From Scilla litardierei (lineage: Eukaryota > Streptophyta > Magnoliopsida > Asparagales > Asparagaceae), in the NCBI GenBank assembly GCA_030789695.1, contig CM061130.1:16502061-16566060 (forward strand): a stretch of DNA of 64,000 nucleotides. The letters are read 5' to 3'. This document shows positions 1-13,600 of the stretch, in pieces. The notes beneath the pieces were generated by a model, which saw nothing but the letters and a program-made list of their open reading frames with translations, made no database searches and was not told where the DNA came from. Positions within the stretch are counted from its first letter, which is position 1; the number at the start of each line of letters is the position of its first letter. The position numbers and the translations under genes were made by a program.

Positions 1-843
1 TTTGCTTCAGACACGTCTAGGCAGTGGTACAGGTGGTTGGCGTGGGCAGAGTATTTGTACAACACCTCGTACCATTCGAGGGCAGGGACGACTCCTTTCA
101 GGGTATTATACGGACGTGACCCTCCACCCTTGGTGCGCTTTGGGGACAGCCAGACGCCTGTGTCGTGAGTGGAGACGTACATGGAGGAGAGGGATGGGAT
201 GTTGGAGGAGCTGCGGAAGCACCTGTTGCGGGCTCAACAGGTGATGAATGCTCAGGCGGACGGACATCGACGGGACGTTAGCTTCCAGGTGGGAGATATG
301 GTCTATCTCAAGCTGCGTCCCTACATGCAGAGGTTGATGGCGAGGAGGCCGAACGAGAAGCTGGCGGCTCGTTACTTCGGTCCATATCAGGTGGAGGCCA
401 CGGTCGGACAGATGGCGTACCGGTTGAGGCTACCGGCCACGTCGGCAATTCACCCTGTGTTCCACGTGTCGCAGTTGAGGAGAGCGATTGGAGACCATGC
501 TGTTTCCTCCACTCTTCTCCCTACCCTTACAGAGGACATGGAGGTATTGTTGGAGCCTTTAAAGGTGAGAGCAGTTCGCCAGGGAGCGGGACGGCGGAGA
601 GAGGTGCTGATTTACTGGGCAGGGCTACCAGACTGCGACGCTACTTGGGAGGATTATGATGTGGTCCAGGCACAGTATCCGGATTTTCACCTTGAGGACA
701 AGGTGTCTCTTTTAGGGGGGGTATTGATGCGAGCGCACGTAGCGTCGCATCCCCCTCAACCGATGGTGCACGTGGCAGTGGAGGCGTCATCACTTACGCA
801 CGTCGCAGGAGACGCGGGAGCACTGTTTAGGCCATTTTCGTAG
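1..843 (+). pseudogene. Ty3/gypsy chromovirus polyprotein tail: integrase C-terminal part plus chromodomain
   Basis: This is the last part of a gypsy-type Pol polyprotein; its 5' part lies outside the window. The frame starting at base 1 reads the end of the integrase core (WLAWAEYLYNTSYHS, then GTTPFRVLYGRDPPPL), then the coiled linker (METYMEERDGMLEELRKHL), the C-terminal DNA-binding part (F-V-G-D-x-V-Y-L-K-L, then FGPYQV, HPVFHVSQLR) and a chromodomain-like end (VLIYWAGLPDCDATWEDY). This layout is that of Tekay/Del-type chromoviruses, in which the chromodomain guides integration into heterochromatin. One in-frame TGA at 166-168 sits between the core and the linker, so the copy is dead. The coding sequence ends at 841-843. 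It lies in an intron of the E1-alpha gene, in the opposite sense to it, if that gene continues left. Confidence 0.9.
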
Positions 844-991
844 TGGGAGGGTATTTTGGTCTTTTACCAAAATCCCTCCTCTTTCTTTATATTAGGTCTA
901 GCCGTCATCTTTTTCGTAGTGGGAGAGTATTTTGGTCTTTTACCAAAATCCCTCCTCTTTCTTTATATTAGGTCTAGCCGTCATCTTTTTC
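840..991 (+). repeat. 76-bp tandem duplication with internal hairpin
   Basis: Two near-identical units start at 840 and 916. Each contains TTTTGGTCTTTTACCAAAA, a short inverted repeat, and ends in the stretch GTCTAGCCGTCATC. The first unit covers the stop codon of the chromovirus ORF, so the duplication lies at the ORF/3' LTR border. Confidence 0.85.
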
Positions 992-1205
992 CTTATGCTT
1001 GAATTGTGAGAAAAATTGTCAAGTGTCACTTGAAGGTGCTTAAGCTTTGGTCCGTTCATCCAAAGTGGGGAGATCGATCTTGTCTATAAGAAGATCATTA
1101 TCTTATTTTCAATTGTTCTTCAATCAAGCAAAATATAAATCATTTTCCTCTCTTTTAATTTTCCACGTTTAAATTGTGAATCGATCTACGACGATTCACA
1201 TCAGG
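844..1205 (+). mobile_element. 3' LTR remnant of the chromovirus
   Basis: This sequence follows the chromodomain stop codon directly, where the polypurine tract and 3' LTR belong. It contains the 76-bp duplication, then a stretch resembling the transcribed part of a plant gypsy LTR. It ends near an inverted repeat GTGAATCG...CGATTCAC followed by CATCA at about 1200. The 5' TG edge of the LTR is not clear, and without the left LTR the limits are inferred. Confidence 0.5.
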
Positions 1206-3620
1206 TACATCATTTAAAGTCTTCAAAGGTCCATCGTGAGCCCAGGGGTAAAACTCACATGCTTGAAAAAACAAGCCTAAAGCACCAAATTTATCCTAGG
1301 GTTACTTTAGCTGCCAGAAAATCCAAGAAAATCAAAAAAGCCAAGTGACGTTGTAGTAATGGCTTGGTTGGGCACTGCATTAGCCAGCTCGAGTCAGCTT
1401 GAGTTTAACTCAGGTTGGCTGCGCACTATAGCAGCCGAATAGAGTAGCTCATGTTGACTTGAGCCTAATCGTTATGGGATTTTTTTAATACCAAGTAAAT
1501 TGCAAAAAAAACCCAAAAATTAGGAAAACTTCAGAAAAATCAAAAAAAAATTGAGGTCAAGGAAAATTGATGGCTAAGATTTTTTAGGCTTTTTTTAATC
1601 TAATGAAAAATTGGAATTTTTGGAATTGGGGTAAGGGTATTTTTGGATCAACATGGCTCCGATATCAAATTTAATGTAGCACAAAGAAAGTATTGATTTA
1701 GGGGTTTTGACTGTGTTTTTAGGTTGGGGAAACAAGGAATTGAATAGCATTATAGGAACCAGGAAAAAAACCAAGGATAGAAAAAATAGGACATTTTCAA
1801 GGCACCACGTACAGTCAGAATTCCTCTTAAGAAAATATATTTTAGAATAAAATTAAAGTACTTCTCAAACCAAACTAGAATCTATCAACTTTATAAAATC
1901 CATTGACTAGTTAAAAAGTAACAATACATGCATTTATAGCCTACACTTCGTGCACCACACGTTCAAATCTAAAAATAAAAGAAAAACTCCTTTTAAAATG
2001 AAACAACACGTGCAACAAGTTTCCCCTCAGAACCAACGAAAAAGCTAAAAAAAGTAATCCATTCTCCATCAACTAGTTAACCTAATCCAAGCATATCAAG
2101 TTAGTGGTAATGCATAAAATAAACATGAATTGCCCTAACTATATTTCTATCAAAAAGAAAAATCTCTTTTAGATTCTTCTAAAGTTTTTAAATTCACATG
2201 CAATTCTAAAATTTATACCCTAAACATTGAAGTTTTAAAAAAACGACATATACCCCCAAATCTATACTATTTCGATAATTAATCACCCTTCCCCTAAAAA
2301 TATTTGATATTGCTAATTTATCATCCTAATCATTACAATCTCTGAGAAATACTATCTCCACTACATTCTGTTAGTTTTTAGGACATATTCGTTCGATTGT
2401 CGTTATGTAGGATAATTTTATTTTAAGTATGACAGTTTGGTCCCAGTTTTAGCATTTGCCCAAGTTATGGAGATCTTGGAAAATTGCCGCCTCCCATCTC
2501 CCTTAACTCTCTCATTTTATTCCCAGCTGAACAAAATCAACAACAACAGCAGCAACATCATGGACTCCCCCAACCTCCCCTTTTCTATAACTCCCATGGG
2601 ATTGTTCCTCTCCTATGGCACCCCCTCACACATACGATTGCATCCTCCACATCCAGTCAACCATTTATATCATCAAGTAGTCAAACATCATTGCTACCTT
2701 CCCTCTTTCCTTACCCCCAACTTGCCCAAATGGTCGGAAAATCAAAGATTTGGTCCTCCAAGATGGTCAAATTCACAATGTATCTCTCTCACACATGCAC
2801 ACACACAAGACTTGTGAATAGATTTTGGTCAATGGACATTATGGATTCATCGTGTTGCAGCTTCCAGAGGCATTCTGATCAGCTTTTAAACAAAAAGTAA
2901 AGATGTGGAAATGGCTAACATTGGAAAGTTGCAGTGGGCCTACCACAAATATTGTTGAGGACAGTTGCAAGAGGGTAATGATTTTGCCTGGCAATGAAAA
3001 AGAAAAGATTTTTAAGCTTTCTCTCCGTTGAGAGAGGGATTTTGCTAAGCTCTACCATAAAGGGAGGATGCCAGCCAAAAGAACTGTTTTTGTCCAAAAG
3101 AACTGTTGAGAGAGACTTTGCATATTATTAAAATGATGTTTGTTGTCCAAAAGAACTGTTTATGGTTAAGATGATATAATGCAAATTGATGATATTGACA
3201 GAAGTTGGAAAGGTAAAAGAGCAAGAAATTTTTTTTAGGGGAAAGAACAAAAAAATTCTCAAGTCCATCTGCAACGTCGAGATTTGCTGCAAGCCCATAG
3301 CCCAGTCATCGCCACCACAGCACTTGAGTCGGCAGCGGCGCCAACCACATTGCCACCTGCCCACTGCAACGCATTAACCTGCTGCGTCAAGGAGGTGGTC
3401 ATTGTGATGGCAGTCATGTTCAAACAACGAAGAGAGAGAGGGGGGAAGCATTAAAAATATAGATAAAGAGGCATCAAGATAACGTATGCAGATATATTTT
3501 AATAAGCGACCACCGGTGGATCTGTAAGTTGCCCTAAAACCATTAAAAATTAACCGATTGCAATGTAGAGAGTATTTTTACAAAACCTATTGCTTTGAGA
3601 GGTGAATTAACAATATGAAA
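1206..3620. other. Intronic non-coding stretch
   Basis: AT-rich sequence with no recognised gene. Two overlapping frames at 2437-2900 are open for 126 and 138 codons, with a Gln-rich and Pro-rich bias, but match nothing I recognise. Around 3067-3160 the phrase CCAAAAGAACTGTT occurs three times. A GA-rich patch lies near 3430. Confidence 0.4.
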
Positions 3621-6600
3621 AATTTGAGGGGTAATTTTCAAGATAAGAACCATTTAGAGGGTATATGTAAGCAAAAGACCCAAAAGAAACACACAATGAT
3701 GGACATCAAGGTGGGTAGCAGCAGAACTGATGGCATTCAACGGTGTAACCAGATTCTGTTTAAATGATAACACCAAAATGAATGGAAAAGGGCCAAAAAA
3801 TTCTGAAATTGAAGTATCATGAGGTTAAAAAAAAAGCAAAGAAGCTAACCAAAATGAACGGAATCATACATATTGTAGAAGGTTATCATATGGAGTAATA
3901 TTAGCTATTCTAGCATCAATGTATTAAACATTGACTGTTGACAATTAATTTTCTCAGAATATTTATTAGGGGATAAGATTGTTAGAAGTGAGGGGTTACC
4001 GAAAATGCTCAGTCCCAACAATAGTATGAGATGTCACACGAGAAGCATTCTGCTACAGGCTCCTATGGTTGATTTAATAATTGTACATTTGTCCTATGTG
4101 ATCTGAACAGCAATGCTAACTGAACATTCCAAGTATGATATTCTCAAGCCCAACATAATCTCGTTGTATATGCTACACCACATCAGGCATTTATGTATGA
4201 CAAAAGCCAAGATATGGCGATCATAATGCTTGATGAAGGTGTCCCATCATAGAAACAAAGAACCATTAAATATACAAAGTATCTTAATTCCATATCAATA
4301 TAAAAAATCAAGCATATAGGAACTAGGAATTATCACAAGTATTGACAACATTCTGCAGTCAATGCCAGAAAACATCTATTGTTGGAAATGCTCAGTATTT
4401 AATAGGATAGAAGCCTGGCATTACTTGTTTTAGCCAGGATTTCAACTTAATAAGAGCTACTTTTTCCTGTACAAATATTTAGTATATTTCACATTAGCTA
4501 ACTTGCTCCGACATTTTCTCTATTAAGTCCATGAATCCGGCCCAAATTTTTGGGATGAAGGCTATGCCGATGATGATGATGATGAACAGGAAATTTGTTG
4601 GAAAATTCAGGCTTACATTTGAAAGAGTGAAGACTGAAGAGATGCGATTTTGGAAAGATAATGTGAACTTATCTGCATTGCATGTACAGGTCAGTGTCAA
4701 ACTATAAGTGAAGTCACTGTTAAGCTAGTGAAGCCAAGCGATTACAAGTAGCTCCACACGACAGAGCAGACATTCTACAATGACCCCAATAAAAGGACAA
4801 TCCAAAATCTCCCCAGTCAGTTACACTGAGGCAGTCTCCACTAGTTTAGAAAAAAAATATAACATCATTTTAGCTTTTACTGCTTCATCAAGGTCCATTT
4901 CGGGCTACTCTTTGGAATAAGCTCTTTCAACTATAAATCCTCTCTCTTCATAAATTATGTACTCGACAATGGACATGTCTACCCCATTTCAATGGGGTAT
5001 ACTTCAAGTGCTCAATTACAGCAACCTGTAACTTTTACCTCATTCATTCATATGTAATCCTTTTGTTTTTTGCCCACTATCTGACCCAATATTCTCATTT
5101 AAGCTACAATCATTTTTATGGGCATGCAGTCTGTTCATTGGTGAGCATTTTAAACCATAAAACATTGCTGTTTTTATAGTCACCTTGTTAAAATCTCCCT
5201 CAACTTCATGGTAACCATAAAACATTGCTGTTTTTATAGTCACCTTGTTAAATCCTCTGAAAGGAGTACTACAAAAAAGGGTAGATTTCAAGGCAAAAGA
5301 AGCTGCATAATGATAATGATAATACAATACTAATACTAAGAATTAATCTGTTGCTAATGACAGACAAGTAATAACACAGTTGGAATTGTCTATGAAATAA
5401 AAGCCAAAAGCTATCAAAATAAAATTTATTGTCATGTGGCGAATTTGAGGGGTAATTTTCAAGATAAGAACCATTTAGAGGGTATATGTAAGCAAAAGAC
5501 CCAAAAGAAACACACAATGATGGACATCAAGGTGGGTAGCAGCAGAACTGATGGCATTCAACGGTGTAACCAGATTCTGTTTAAATGATAACACCAAAAT
5601 GAATGGAAAAGGGCCAAAAAATTCTGAAATTGAAGTATCATGAGGTTAAAAAAAAAAGCAAAGAAGCTAACCAAAATGAACGGAATCATACATATTGTAG
5701 AAGGTTATCATATGGAGTAATATTAGCTATTCTAGCATCAATGTATTAAACATTGACTGTTGACAATTAATTTTCTCAGAATATTTATTAGGGGATAAGA
5801 TTGTTAGAAGTGAGGGGTTACCGAAAATGCTCAGTCCCAACAATAGTATGAGATGTCACACGAGAAGCATTCTGCTACAGGCTCCTATGGTTGATTTAAT
5901 AATTGTACATTTGTCCTATGTGATCTGAACAGCAATGCTAACTGAACATTCCAAGTATGATATTCTCAAGCCCAACATAATCTCGTTGTATATGCTACAC
6001 CACATCAGGTATTTATGTATGACAAAAGCCAAGATATGGCGATCATAATGCTTGATGAAGGTGTCCCATCATAGAAACAAAGAACCATTAAATATACAAA
6101 GTATCTTAATTCCATATCAATATAAAAAATCAAGCATATAGGAACTAGGAATTATCACAAGTATTGACAACATTCTGCAGTCAATGCCAGAAAACATCTA
6201 TTGTTGGAAATGCTCAGTATTTAATAGGATAGAAGCCTGGCACTACTTGTTTTAGCCAGGATTTCAACTTAATAAGAGCTACTTTTTCCTGTACAAATAT
6301 TTAGTATATTTCACATTAGCTAACTTGCTCCGACATTTTCTCTATTAAGTCCATGAATCCGACCCAAATTTTTGGGATGAAGGCTATGCCGATGATGATG
6401 ATGATGAACAGGAAATTTGTTGGAAAATTCAGGCGAACATTTGAAAGAGTGAAGACTGAAGAGATGCGATTTTGGAAAGATAATGTGAACTTATCTGCAT
6501 TGCATGTACAGGTCAGTGTCAAACTATAAGTGAAGTCACTGTTAAGCTAGTGAAGCCAAGCGATTACAAGTAGCTCCACACGACAGAGCAGACATTCTAC

Positions 6601-7263
6601 AATGACCCCAATAAAAGGACAATCCAAAATCTCCCCAGTCAGTTACACTGAGGCAGTCTCCACTAGTTTAGAAAAAAAATATAACATCATTTTAGCTTTT
6701 ACTGCTTCATCAAGGTCCATTTCGGGCTACTCTTTGGAATAAGCTCTTTCAACTATAAATCCTCTCTCTTCATAAATTATGTACTCGACAATGGACATGT
6801 CTACCCCATTTCAATGGGGTATACTTCAAGTGCTCAATTACAGCAACCTGTAACTTTTACCTCATTCATTCATATGTAATCCTTTTGTTTTTTGCCCACT
6901 ATCTGACCCAATATTCTCATTTAAGCTACAATCATTTTTATGGGCATGCAGTCTGTTCATTGGTGAGCATTTTAAACCATAAAACATTGCTGTTTTTATA
7001 GTCACCTTGTTAAAATCTCCCTCAACTTCATGGTAACCATAAAACATTGCTGTTTTTATAGTCACCTTGTTAAATCCTCTGAAAGGAGTACTACAAAAAA
7101 GGGTAGATTTCAAGGCAAAAGAAGCTGCATAATGATAATGATAATACAATACTAATACTAAGAATTAATCTGTTGCTAATGACAGACAAGTAATAACACA
7201 GTTGGAATTGTCTATGAAATAAAAGCCAAAAGCTATCAAAATAAAATTTATTGTCATGTGGCG
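3621..7263. repeat. Recent tandem duplication, two units of about 1.82 kb
   Basis: Unit 1 is 3621-5441 and unit 2 is 5442-7263. Each begins AATTTGAGGGGTAATTTTC and ends GTCATGTGGCG. By eye they differ by about five substitutions and one extra A in a poly-A run, so identity is well above 99%. The junctions share only AAT at 3621, 5442 and 7264, so a microhomology-mediated event is likely. Inside each unit a 60-bp segment (CCATAAAACATTGCTG...) is itself tandemly doubled, at 5153/5213 and 6975/7035. No transposon ends were seen. Confidence 0.93.
4498..4689 (+). other. Possible exon of unknown function, present in both tandem units
   Basis: A 64-codon open frame is preceded by a T-rich tract and CATTAG, and followed by GTCAGT, so both splice-like edges are present. 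It contains a run of five methionines and a charged stretch ERVKTEEMRFWKDN. The second copy at 6320-6511 stays open with only two or three amino-acid changes. I do not recognise the product. The open minus-strand frames over the same bases look like shadows. It may be chance, because the edges are short consensus sequences and there is no partner exon. Confidence 0.2.
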
Positions 7264-8411
7264 AATAAATATTTTTAAGAAAGTATGTACTTGTTAATCA
7301 GATAAAGGACCCAAAAGGCAAAAAAATTAAGGATGATGCTTTCTCCGAGTAATATTATACAAAACTACAGTTTATATTCTTGAAATAAAATATTTAACTT
7401 CACGTATTCTATAACTCCGTCTAAAAGCAAACTAATAGAAACCTTGTCCACTCTCTTTCATTTCCCCTATCGGGTATATTTGTCATATAACATATCATGT
7501 ATAAATACGTACATGAAAAAATATCAACGCAAGTTGCTTAAATAGGACCACACACATGTATATGTATGTTTGTGTATAAATGTACATTAAGGTAGTAATA
7601 GATATAGGACCACACGCAAGTTGCTTAAATAGGACCACACACAAGTATGTGTGTGTACAAGTGTGTGTGTGTGTTCATTGAAGTAGAATTCCAGTACACT
7701 TGCACATATGTGTGTGTATATAAGTGTGTGTGTATATTCATTAAGGTAGAATTCCAGTCCATATGTACGCACGCACACACATATACATACGTGTGTGTGT
7801 GTATGTTCCTTAATGTATAATTCCAGTCGACTTGGAAAACGATATATTAAAACAAAATCTTCATTAGATAGAAACTCTTTAAATTGAATATTAATGTGAC
7901 AAAAACTTTAAAAATATAACATAAATCATTTATATGAGTAGATCTATTACTACTTTAAAGCAGACTGAACATTGTTCGCTCTTTTTCTCCCTATTGGGGT
8001 ATGTTTCTAATTTAATTTACAATGTTTAATTAACAAGTAACATAAACTAGAAATTAACATCAAAATAAAGTTTCACGTTTAACATAATGTGTGCGTGCAA
8101 CTTCTTAAATAGAAAACATTACATGCACGCGCACATGCACGTATTTAGCTAGAATTTCAGTCAACTTAAAAATAGTAAAACAAAATCTTAACTACTCATT
8201 AAATTGGAATCTCAATTTAATAAAAAATTGTTATATATATATATATAATCAATCATATACACTGGTAGAGTTCTATATTTCATGTGCATGGCACGTGCCT
8301 CAAAATTAGTTTTGAAAAAATAAACAGATTGCAGGAAGACATAGAAATATCAAGATTCATAAACAGGAAATTAAAGAAGAACATTAGCCAAACTGAGTAT
8401 TAGATTCTTAC
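7264..8411. repeat. Intronic AT-rich stretch with TG/CA microsatellite repeat
   Basis: Between 7545 and 7830 a compound unit is repeated about three times: a (TG)n or (CA)n run followed by TTCATTRAGGTAGAATTCCAGT (R is A or G), at about 7673, 7735 and 7806. A (TA)n run lies near 8230. No gene was seen. Confidence 0.7.
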
Positions 8412-8489
8412 AAGTGGTCCATTCATCAACGCATGTTCTTTAGCAAATTTGCAGGCTTGCTTCACAGCAAGAGCATCCATCCCATCCAC
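8412..8489 (-). CDS. PDHA: Pyruvate dehydrogenase E1-alpha, exon 3
   Basis: A 78-nt exon encodes 26 residues, starting [18 protein letters not shown] and ending in ALMNGPL. This is the segment that directly follows GDYVPGLK of exon 2 in plant mitochondrial E1-alpha. The acceptor is TTGCAACAG|GTGGATG and the donor is CCACTT|GTAAG, both in phase 0, so it joins exon 2 in frame. It is separated from exon 2 by an intron of about 14 kb. The next expected block (the EMDTYRYHGHS region with the regulatory phosphorylation loop) is not found in 1-8411, so it lies left of the window or has been lost. Confidence 0.9.
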
Positions 8490-9200
8490 CTGTTGCAAAG
8501 ATCTGTTTAGCACATACAAACGATTGGTACCAACAATAATTCTTTCAAACTAACAGTTTTTATAATTAGCAAGTGCAGTGGTAAATAGACACGTCTCCAA
8601 AAGAAAGCAGTTTCCCAATGCTTGCAAAGCATCCTGGCTCAGACAAGCCATAATGTCTGAGTACATGTTTCTCACACTTGAATACGACCACCTGGTCCAT
8701 TTTTAAAAAACATTTAAAGGACGCATAATTTTCCAGTTTTACTTGCCTTCAAAATTTAAAGAAGCAAGCATCATTTTTGCATGAAGATTATCAATCCTTC
8801 AAAACCTAGTAACGAAAATCAAGTAAGAACACTAGACTAATTCGGATGACAGGTTTGACGTTGTGGATGAACTGAAACTTTTATGATAGATCGGTAGAAC
8901 AGAAACTAATCCACAGTTAGCATATATACCCTGAGTACCACCGGGGACAAAGAGTACCGATGCTAATACTTGTCAACAGCACCCACATGATGGCTCCACC
9001 AAAGTACCAACGCAAACTACCAAAGTGCCAAACTACACCCCCATTTTTCTTCTCCACAATGAGATGCGTGGCCACAAGATTTATAAAGGCCAAACCATCC
9101 GCATTGCCATTATCTTTACCAATATAATTAGAGAAAGGATGCAGTTGGTTGTTGCTTGCCGGCTACTTCTCCTTTAAAATGAATATACATTAGTAGGCCC
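8490..9200. other. Intron 2 of the E1-alpha gene, left end, no gene seen
   Basis: AT-rich sequence directly upstream (minus strand) of exon 3, including its polypyrimidine-type acceptor. No open reading frame or element end was recognised. Confidence 0.6.
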
Positions 9201-9545
9201 TCTTGAATACCATTAGTGATGCAGGACATGTCTGCATAAAGCACAATATTCTTATGGAACCGACAAAGATTGTGCCTGCCTCCAAAGATCTAGTGAGAAA
9301 GCTTCATGATTAGTTTTTTAGGCTTATTTAGTTATTTTAATAGGCTGAACGTCTGGTACACGTAGACTTAGTGTCTTGAATACCATTAGTGATGCAGGAC
9401 ATGTCTGCATCAAGCGCAATGTTCGTATGGAACCGACAAAGATTGAGCCTGCCTCCAAAGATCTCGCAAGAAAGCTTCATGTTTAGTTTTTAAGGCGTAT
9501 TTAGTTATTTTAATAAGATGAATGTCTGCTACACAGACTTGGGCT
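9201..9545. repeat. 173-bp tandem duplication
   Basis: Units starting at 9201 and 9374 both begin TCTTGAATACCATTAGTGAT and carry the phrase ATGGAACCGACAAAGATTG. They differ at roughly one base in ten, so the duplication is old. It lies at the left edge of the older LTR-like repeat at 9300-10020. Confidence 0.85.
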
Positions 9546-10020
9546 TATAGAGCCTTCTTTTATTTATTCCATTTATTTTCTTTATTTATCTCAGCATGTG
9601 TTGTACTCGTAGTTCTAGGCTATAATTAAGTACTGGATCATATTCTTGAAATCAGTTAGAGAATGACAATGAATTGGAGTTTTGAGAGAACCCCTAATTG
9701 GTTCGCGAGGAAGAATCTCCATGCATGTATGTACTTGTTAGGGGATGTGTGATACACCTGGGTTGAAGCCCAACGGTTATCCAAATTTTATTAAATCCCT
9801 AGTTTCCCAAATCATCAAAACATTGATGTATTTCTTCCCCAAAGGTTATCATCAATTTATTATATCCCTAGCTTTCCACAAATCATCAAACCCATGATCT
9901 AGTTCTTCCCTGACACCACAAATAGCCCAGCATAGCGAAACCTTATATCTGCTTTCGCAAGCCATTCTACATCATTTGGCATTTGAACAAAAGATCCACC
10001 TCCAATCTCAAGATCTAAAA
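9300..10020. mobile_element. Diverged LTR-like repeat, left copy
   Basis: This stretch is recognisably similar, in the same order and direction, to 15660-16090. Shared landmarks include the TTTTAGGCTTATTTAGTTATTT region, the GTTCTAGGC/GTTCTAAGC phrase, TTGGTTCG, the CATGCATGT...GTACTTGT...GGATGTGT series, GGTTATCCA and a CACAAATAGC phrase. The pair flanks the copia element at 10615-15655. They could be LTRs of an older element that copia entered, or an older duplicated sequence. The ends are not resolved. Confidence 0.5.
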
Positions 10021-10614
10021 TCAAAGATCATTTTCTAGACTTTAGACTTAATAAAACAAACGAATTGATTTGACTCATTTAGAATATCAGCAAACTTTTT
10101 CAAGACTCTCAAGGTGCGTTTGAATAATACAAGAAGCAAGTAGAGATGGTGCCAAGTCCAAGGCATAAGTCCAAGGCATAAGTCCAAGGCATAGTATGCA
10201 GAACTTGAAGCGAAGGAGGTGAAGCTAGAGCTTAAATTTGAGCCCCGACCTGAGGCCAAGCCACTTGATTCTATGCCAGAGCATAATCGTGAGACACATC
10301 TTAAGTTGCTCCAAGAGGTACACAATAAGTTGTTTCTCGGAGTGCATATAGTCCAAATTTATATTCTTATACTAGGACATGTCAACTACACTGTTCGATA
10401 TATTCTACCACCAATATGCTAGCAAGCTTTACATCTCCTATACAAGTCTGTCTCTTTTGGATCATTTTCCTCAATGTGATTGCTTTCGTGGATTGTTTGA
10501 GTTTCTTTATTGTGAGCTACTTCAAAACTTAAAATCCAGTTTTCTTGTGCCCGAGCAGTCTTCATCAAGGAAATATTCTTATATAGATGACAAAAACTGC
10601 ACCTCCGTCCGAAG

Positions 10615-13600
10615 TGTTAAAATATAATTATGTAGCATGTTGTGTGTTAAACTGAATTATGATATTCGTATAAATAATAAAGTATTTGAGTTTAGAGAGA
10701 TTGACTTACTCTTACAAACCCTTCCACCTAAACTTTCGATCGCTGATTTTTACACGGTATCGGATCTTTAAGCATGAATTAGCCACAACCTTAATTTTCC
10801 ATGTTGATGCTATCAGACATCGCCACATCACATCACCATCACCCTTCCGCACTACAAATTGAGTTGTCGGTGACCTAGATCCATCGTTGACGACCATATC
10901 CACGTCACCCAACAACTCAATTCGATGATGACGGACTAATTTTTGATCCTATTACTCGATGTTGATGTTGAATTGTTACCGGCGAGGCCAGATCTAGCTT
11001 TGTCCTTCTCTGACGATGATGTCTCTGGCCTAATTCTTCAACAGCGGCATTATTACGCTACAAGTGAGCCCAGATCTGAAGTCAACGGCGATATTTCAGG
11101 CCCGGTTCAACACCAACATCAAGGCCTGCCACTAACAAACCTAACATAGGTTTGATTTGAACCAACAAACATGTCCCCAACTTCATCCGATGCTGATAAT
11201 GTGGTCTGATGCTGACGAACCAACCAATAATGCGATCCAAGCCCTTGTCCTCTTCCCATTAACTCCTTCATATTTCTTCTTCTTTGATCTTATCATCTTC
11301 ATTTCTTTCGTTTTATTTTGTTTTATTATTGTTTCTAATAGAAATAATAATTTAAATTTGTAAGAACTTAAAAAAAACTTTTACTCACTTAGTCCTTTGT
11401 TTTGTTTGGTATGATCGTTTTTTGGTGATATGTATCTCACATCCTAAGGGCAGTTCATGTAGGATCATAGGTTAATAATAATGTTTGCTGATTAAAAGGG
11501 ATTATTTGAGTAGTCATATCTAACGAGACTAAATCTGATGCTAGATATGTGGATCAACAGTGTGTAACTAAAAAAAGATAATTCTTTGGAAGCTGATGAC
11601 AAATGACATCAATTTTTTTTATAATGGTGAAGACTTGTGAAGAAATATATTGTCAGTAGAGTAAAGGAGATTCACATTACATAACCCTCCAATTACATAA
11701 CCCTCCAAACCCGAAGACTGCTGAACGAAAGTATAATGAAGCTGGCTTCTACAATGAGGTGGTGAACAGCATGGAGTTGCAAGTCCAGGCTATGGTGCTA
11801 CATATGATTACAGCCAAGCAGTTATGTGATTATAAACAAGAAATGGGAACAAACCTTTATGTTAGGCTTTCTTGGAGCATTATCACCAGCTTATGCGTCT
11901 ACACGAACCCAGGTGATAGGGAGTTCAACGTTTAACCACATATCTAAGACATTTAGCCTGCTTCGAAGAATATTTCTTGATAACCCTTTCACTACATGTG
12001 CGAATGAACAGCATTTTCGCATTGCATTGGCAGTTTAGCAGACATTTTACCAGACCATAGAAAGATTGTGGTACCCCTACAAGAGCTACGTGTGGATCGT
12101 CAGGAGGCCATGTAGGAGTGGACTATAGATGTCCTTTTGGAGTGGGTCGTAAGAGCCTTATTAAAGTGAATCATGGAAGCCCCACTGGTGATGATAGTAT
12201 TGTGTCATTACTTAGAAAGGTAGGACATATGATACAAACATATCAGGAACTACAAAATAAGATGTGCAATCCTTAGACAGTGCATATTACATCTACAAGG
12301 AAAAATCAGGTTCAGATACATAAATATTTCTATTAGAGAGGAGTATGATAAATGGCTGATGTTCCAGTAGTTTCAGGATCGATGGCTTCTTCATCTTCAG
12401 TCCCTACAGATTGCTACACTTGCTAAAACTGGAAACTACACTACTTTCATTACCTTCTCATCACCACGAAAATGGCTGATAGATTCAGAAGCCATATCAT
12501 ATAACTGATAATCCTAGTATCATTGTTCATTTAGAATCTACTTCTTCCTAACCTTGTTAAATTAAGCAGATGGGTCAGTCTTTCTTAGTTCATGGTATTG
12601 CCACTGCACGTGTAACACCTAACCTGTTAATACGATCAATATATTATTTGTATATTATTTGCCTGAACTTTCATTTAATTTGTTATCGGTTAGTGAACTT
12701 ACAAAAGCATTAAACTGCTCAATAACATTTTTTCTTACTCATAGTGCCTTTTAGGAAATCAAGATGACGACGACGACGATTGGTATAGAGTGTAAGTCTA
12801 ACTTATATCAACTCATGGGATTCATCACAATGATTCAAAACTGGTATTTTATCGCACATCGACATTCATAGTCAGTTGGGATATTATTCTTTGAATAATT
12901 TAAAGTTTTTAGCTCATCATTAAGTTAGCTATCGAGTCTAGAATTATTCATTCCGATGTATAGGAGTCATGTCACGTACAATCGAAACATGGTTTCAGAT
13001 ATTTTATTACCTTTATTGATGATTTTTCTTATATTACATGGCTTTACATGCTTAGGGATAGATCTAAAGTATCTTTTATTTTTTAAAATTTTGTTACTAA
13101 GATTAAAACCTAGTTTGGTCTACCTACATGCAACTTGCATGGTGATCATGCTAAGGAATATTTTGATTATCTTTTACTAAGCTGATGATTTAATCCAGTA
13201 TGATACTAGAATCAACTTGTCCCATATACACCACAGTTAAACGAAGTAGCTGAACACAAAAACGCAAAAACATGCATCTACTTGAAGTAGCATGCACATT
13301 GTTATTTTATCAAAATGTTCGTGAACACTTTTGAATTCCTATTCTCATTGCATGTCATTTAATTAATAAAATGCCATCAACAGCGCATAATAATATGACT
13401 CCATATGTGATGTTATTTTTTTATGTTCATTTATTTCCTCTTATGCGGCATATATTCAGGTATGTATGCTTTGTACATGATTTGTAACATAATGTCTCTA
13501 AACTAGATCCACAATCATTGAAGTATACTTTTCCTAACTATTCACACATACAAAAGAGAGATAAATGCTTTTATCCACAAACTAAACAATATATCGTAGA

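Noticed and set aside
2437..2900. Gln- and Pro-rich ORFs of 126 and 138 codons
   Set aside because: Two overlapping frames are equally open, composition is biased, and no family is recognised; left as non-coding.
5040..5327. Duplicated 95-codon minus-strand ORF (also 6862-7149)
   Set aside because: It is present twice only because of the tandem duplication, and contains the 60-bp repeat translated twice; no family motif or gene context was seen.
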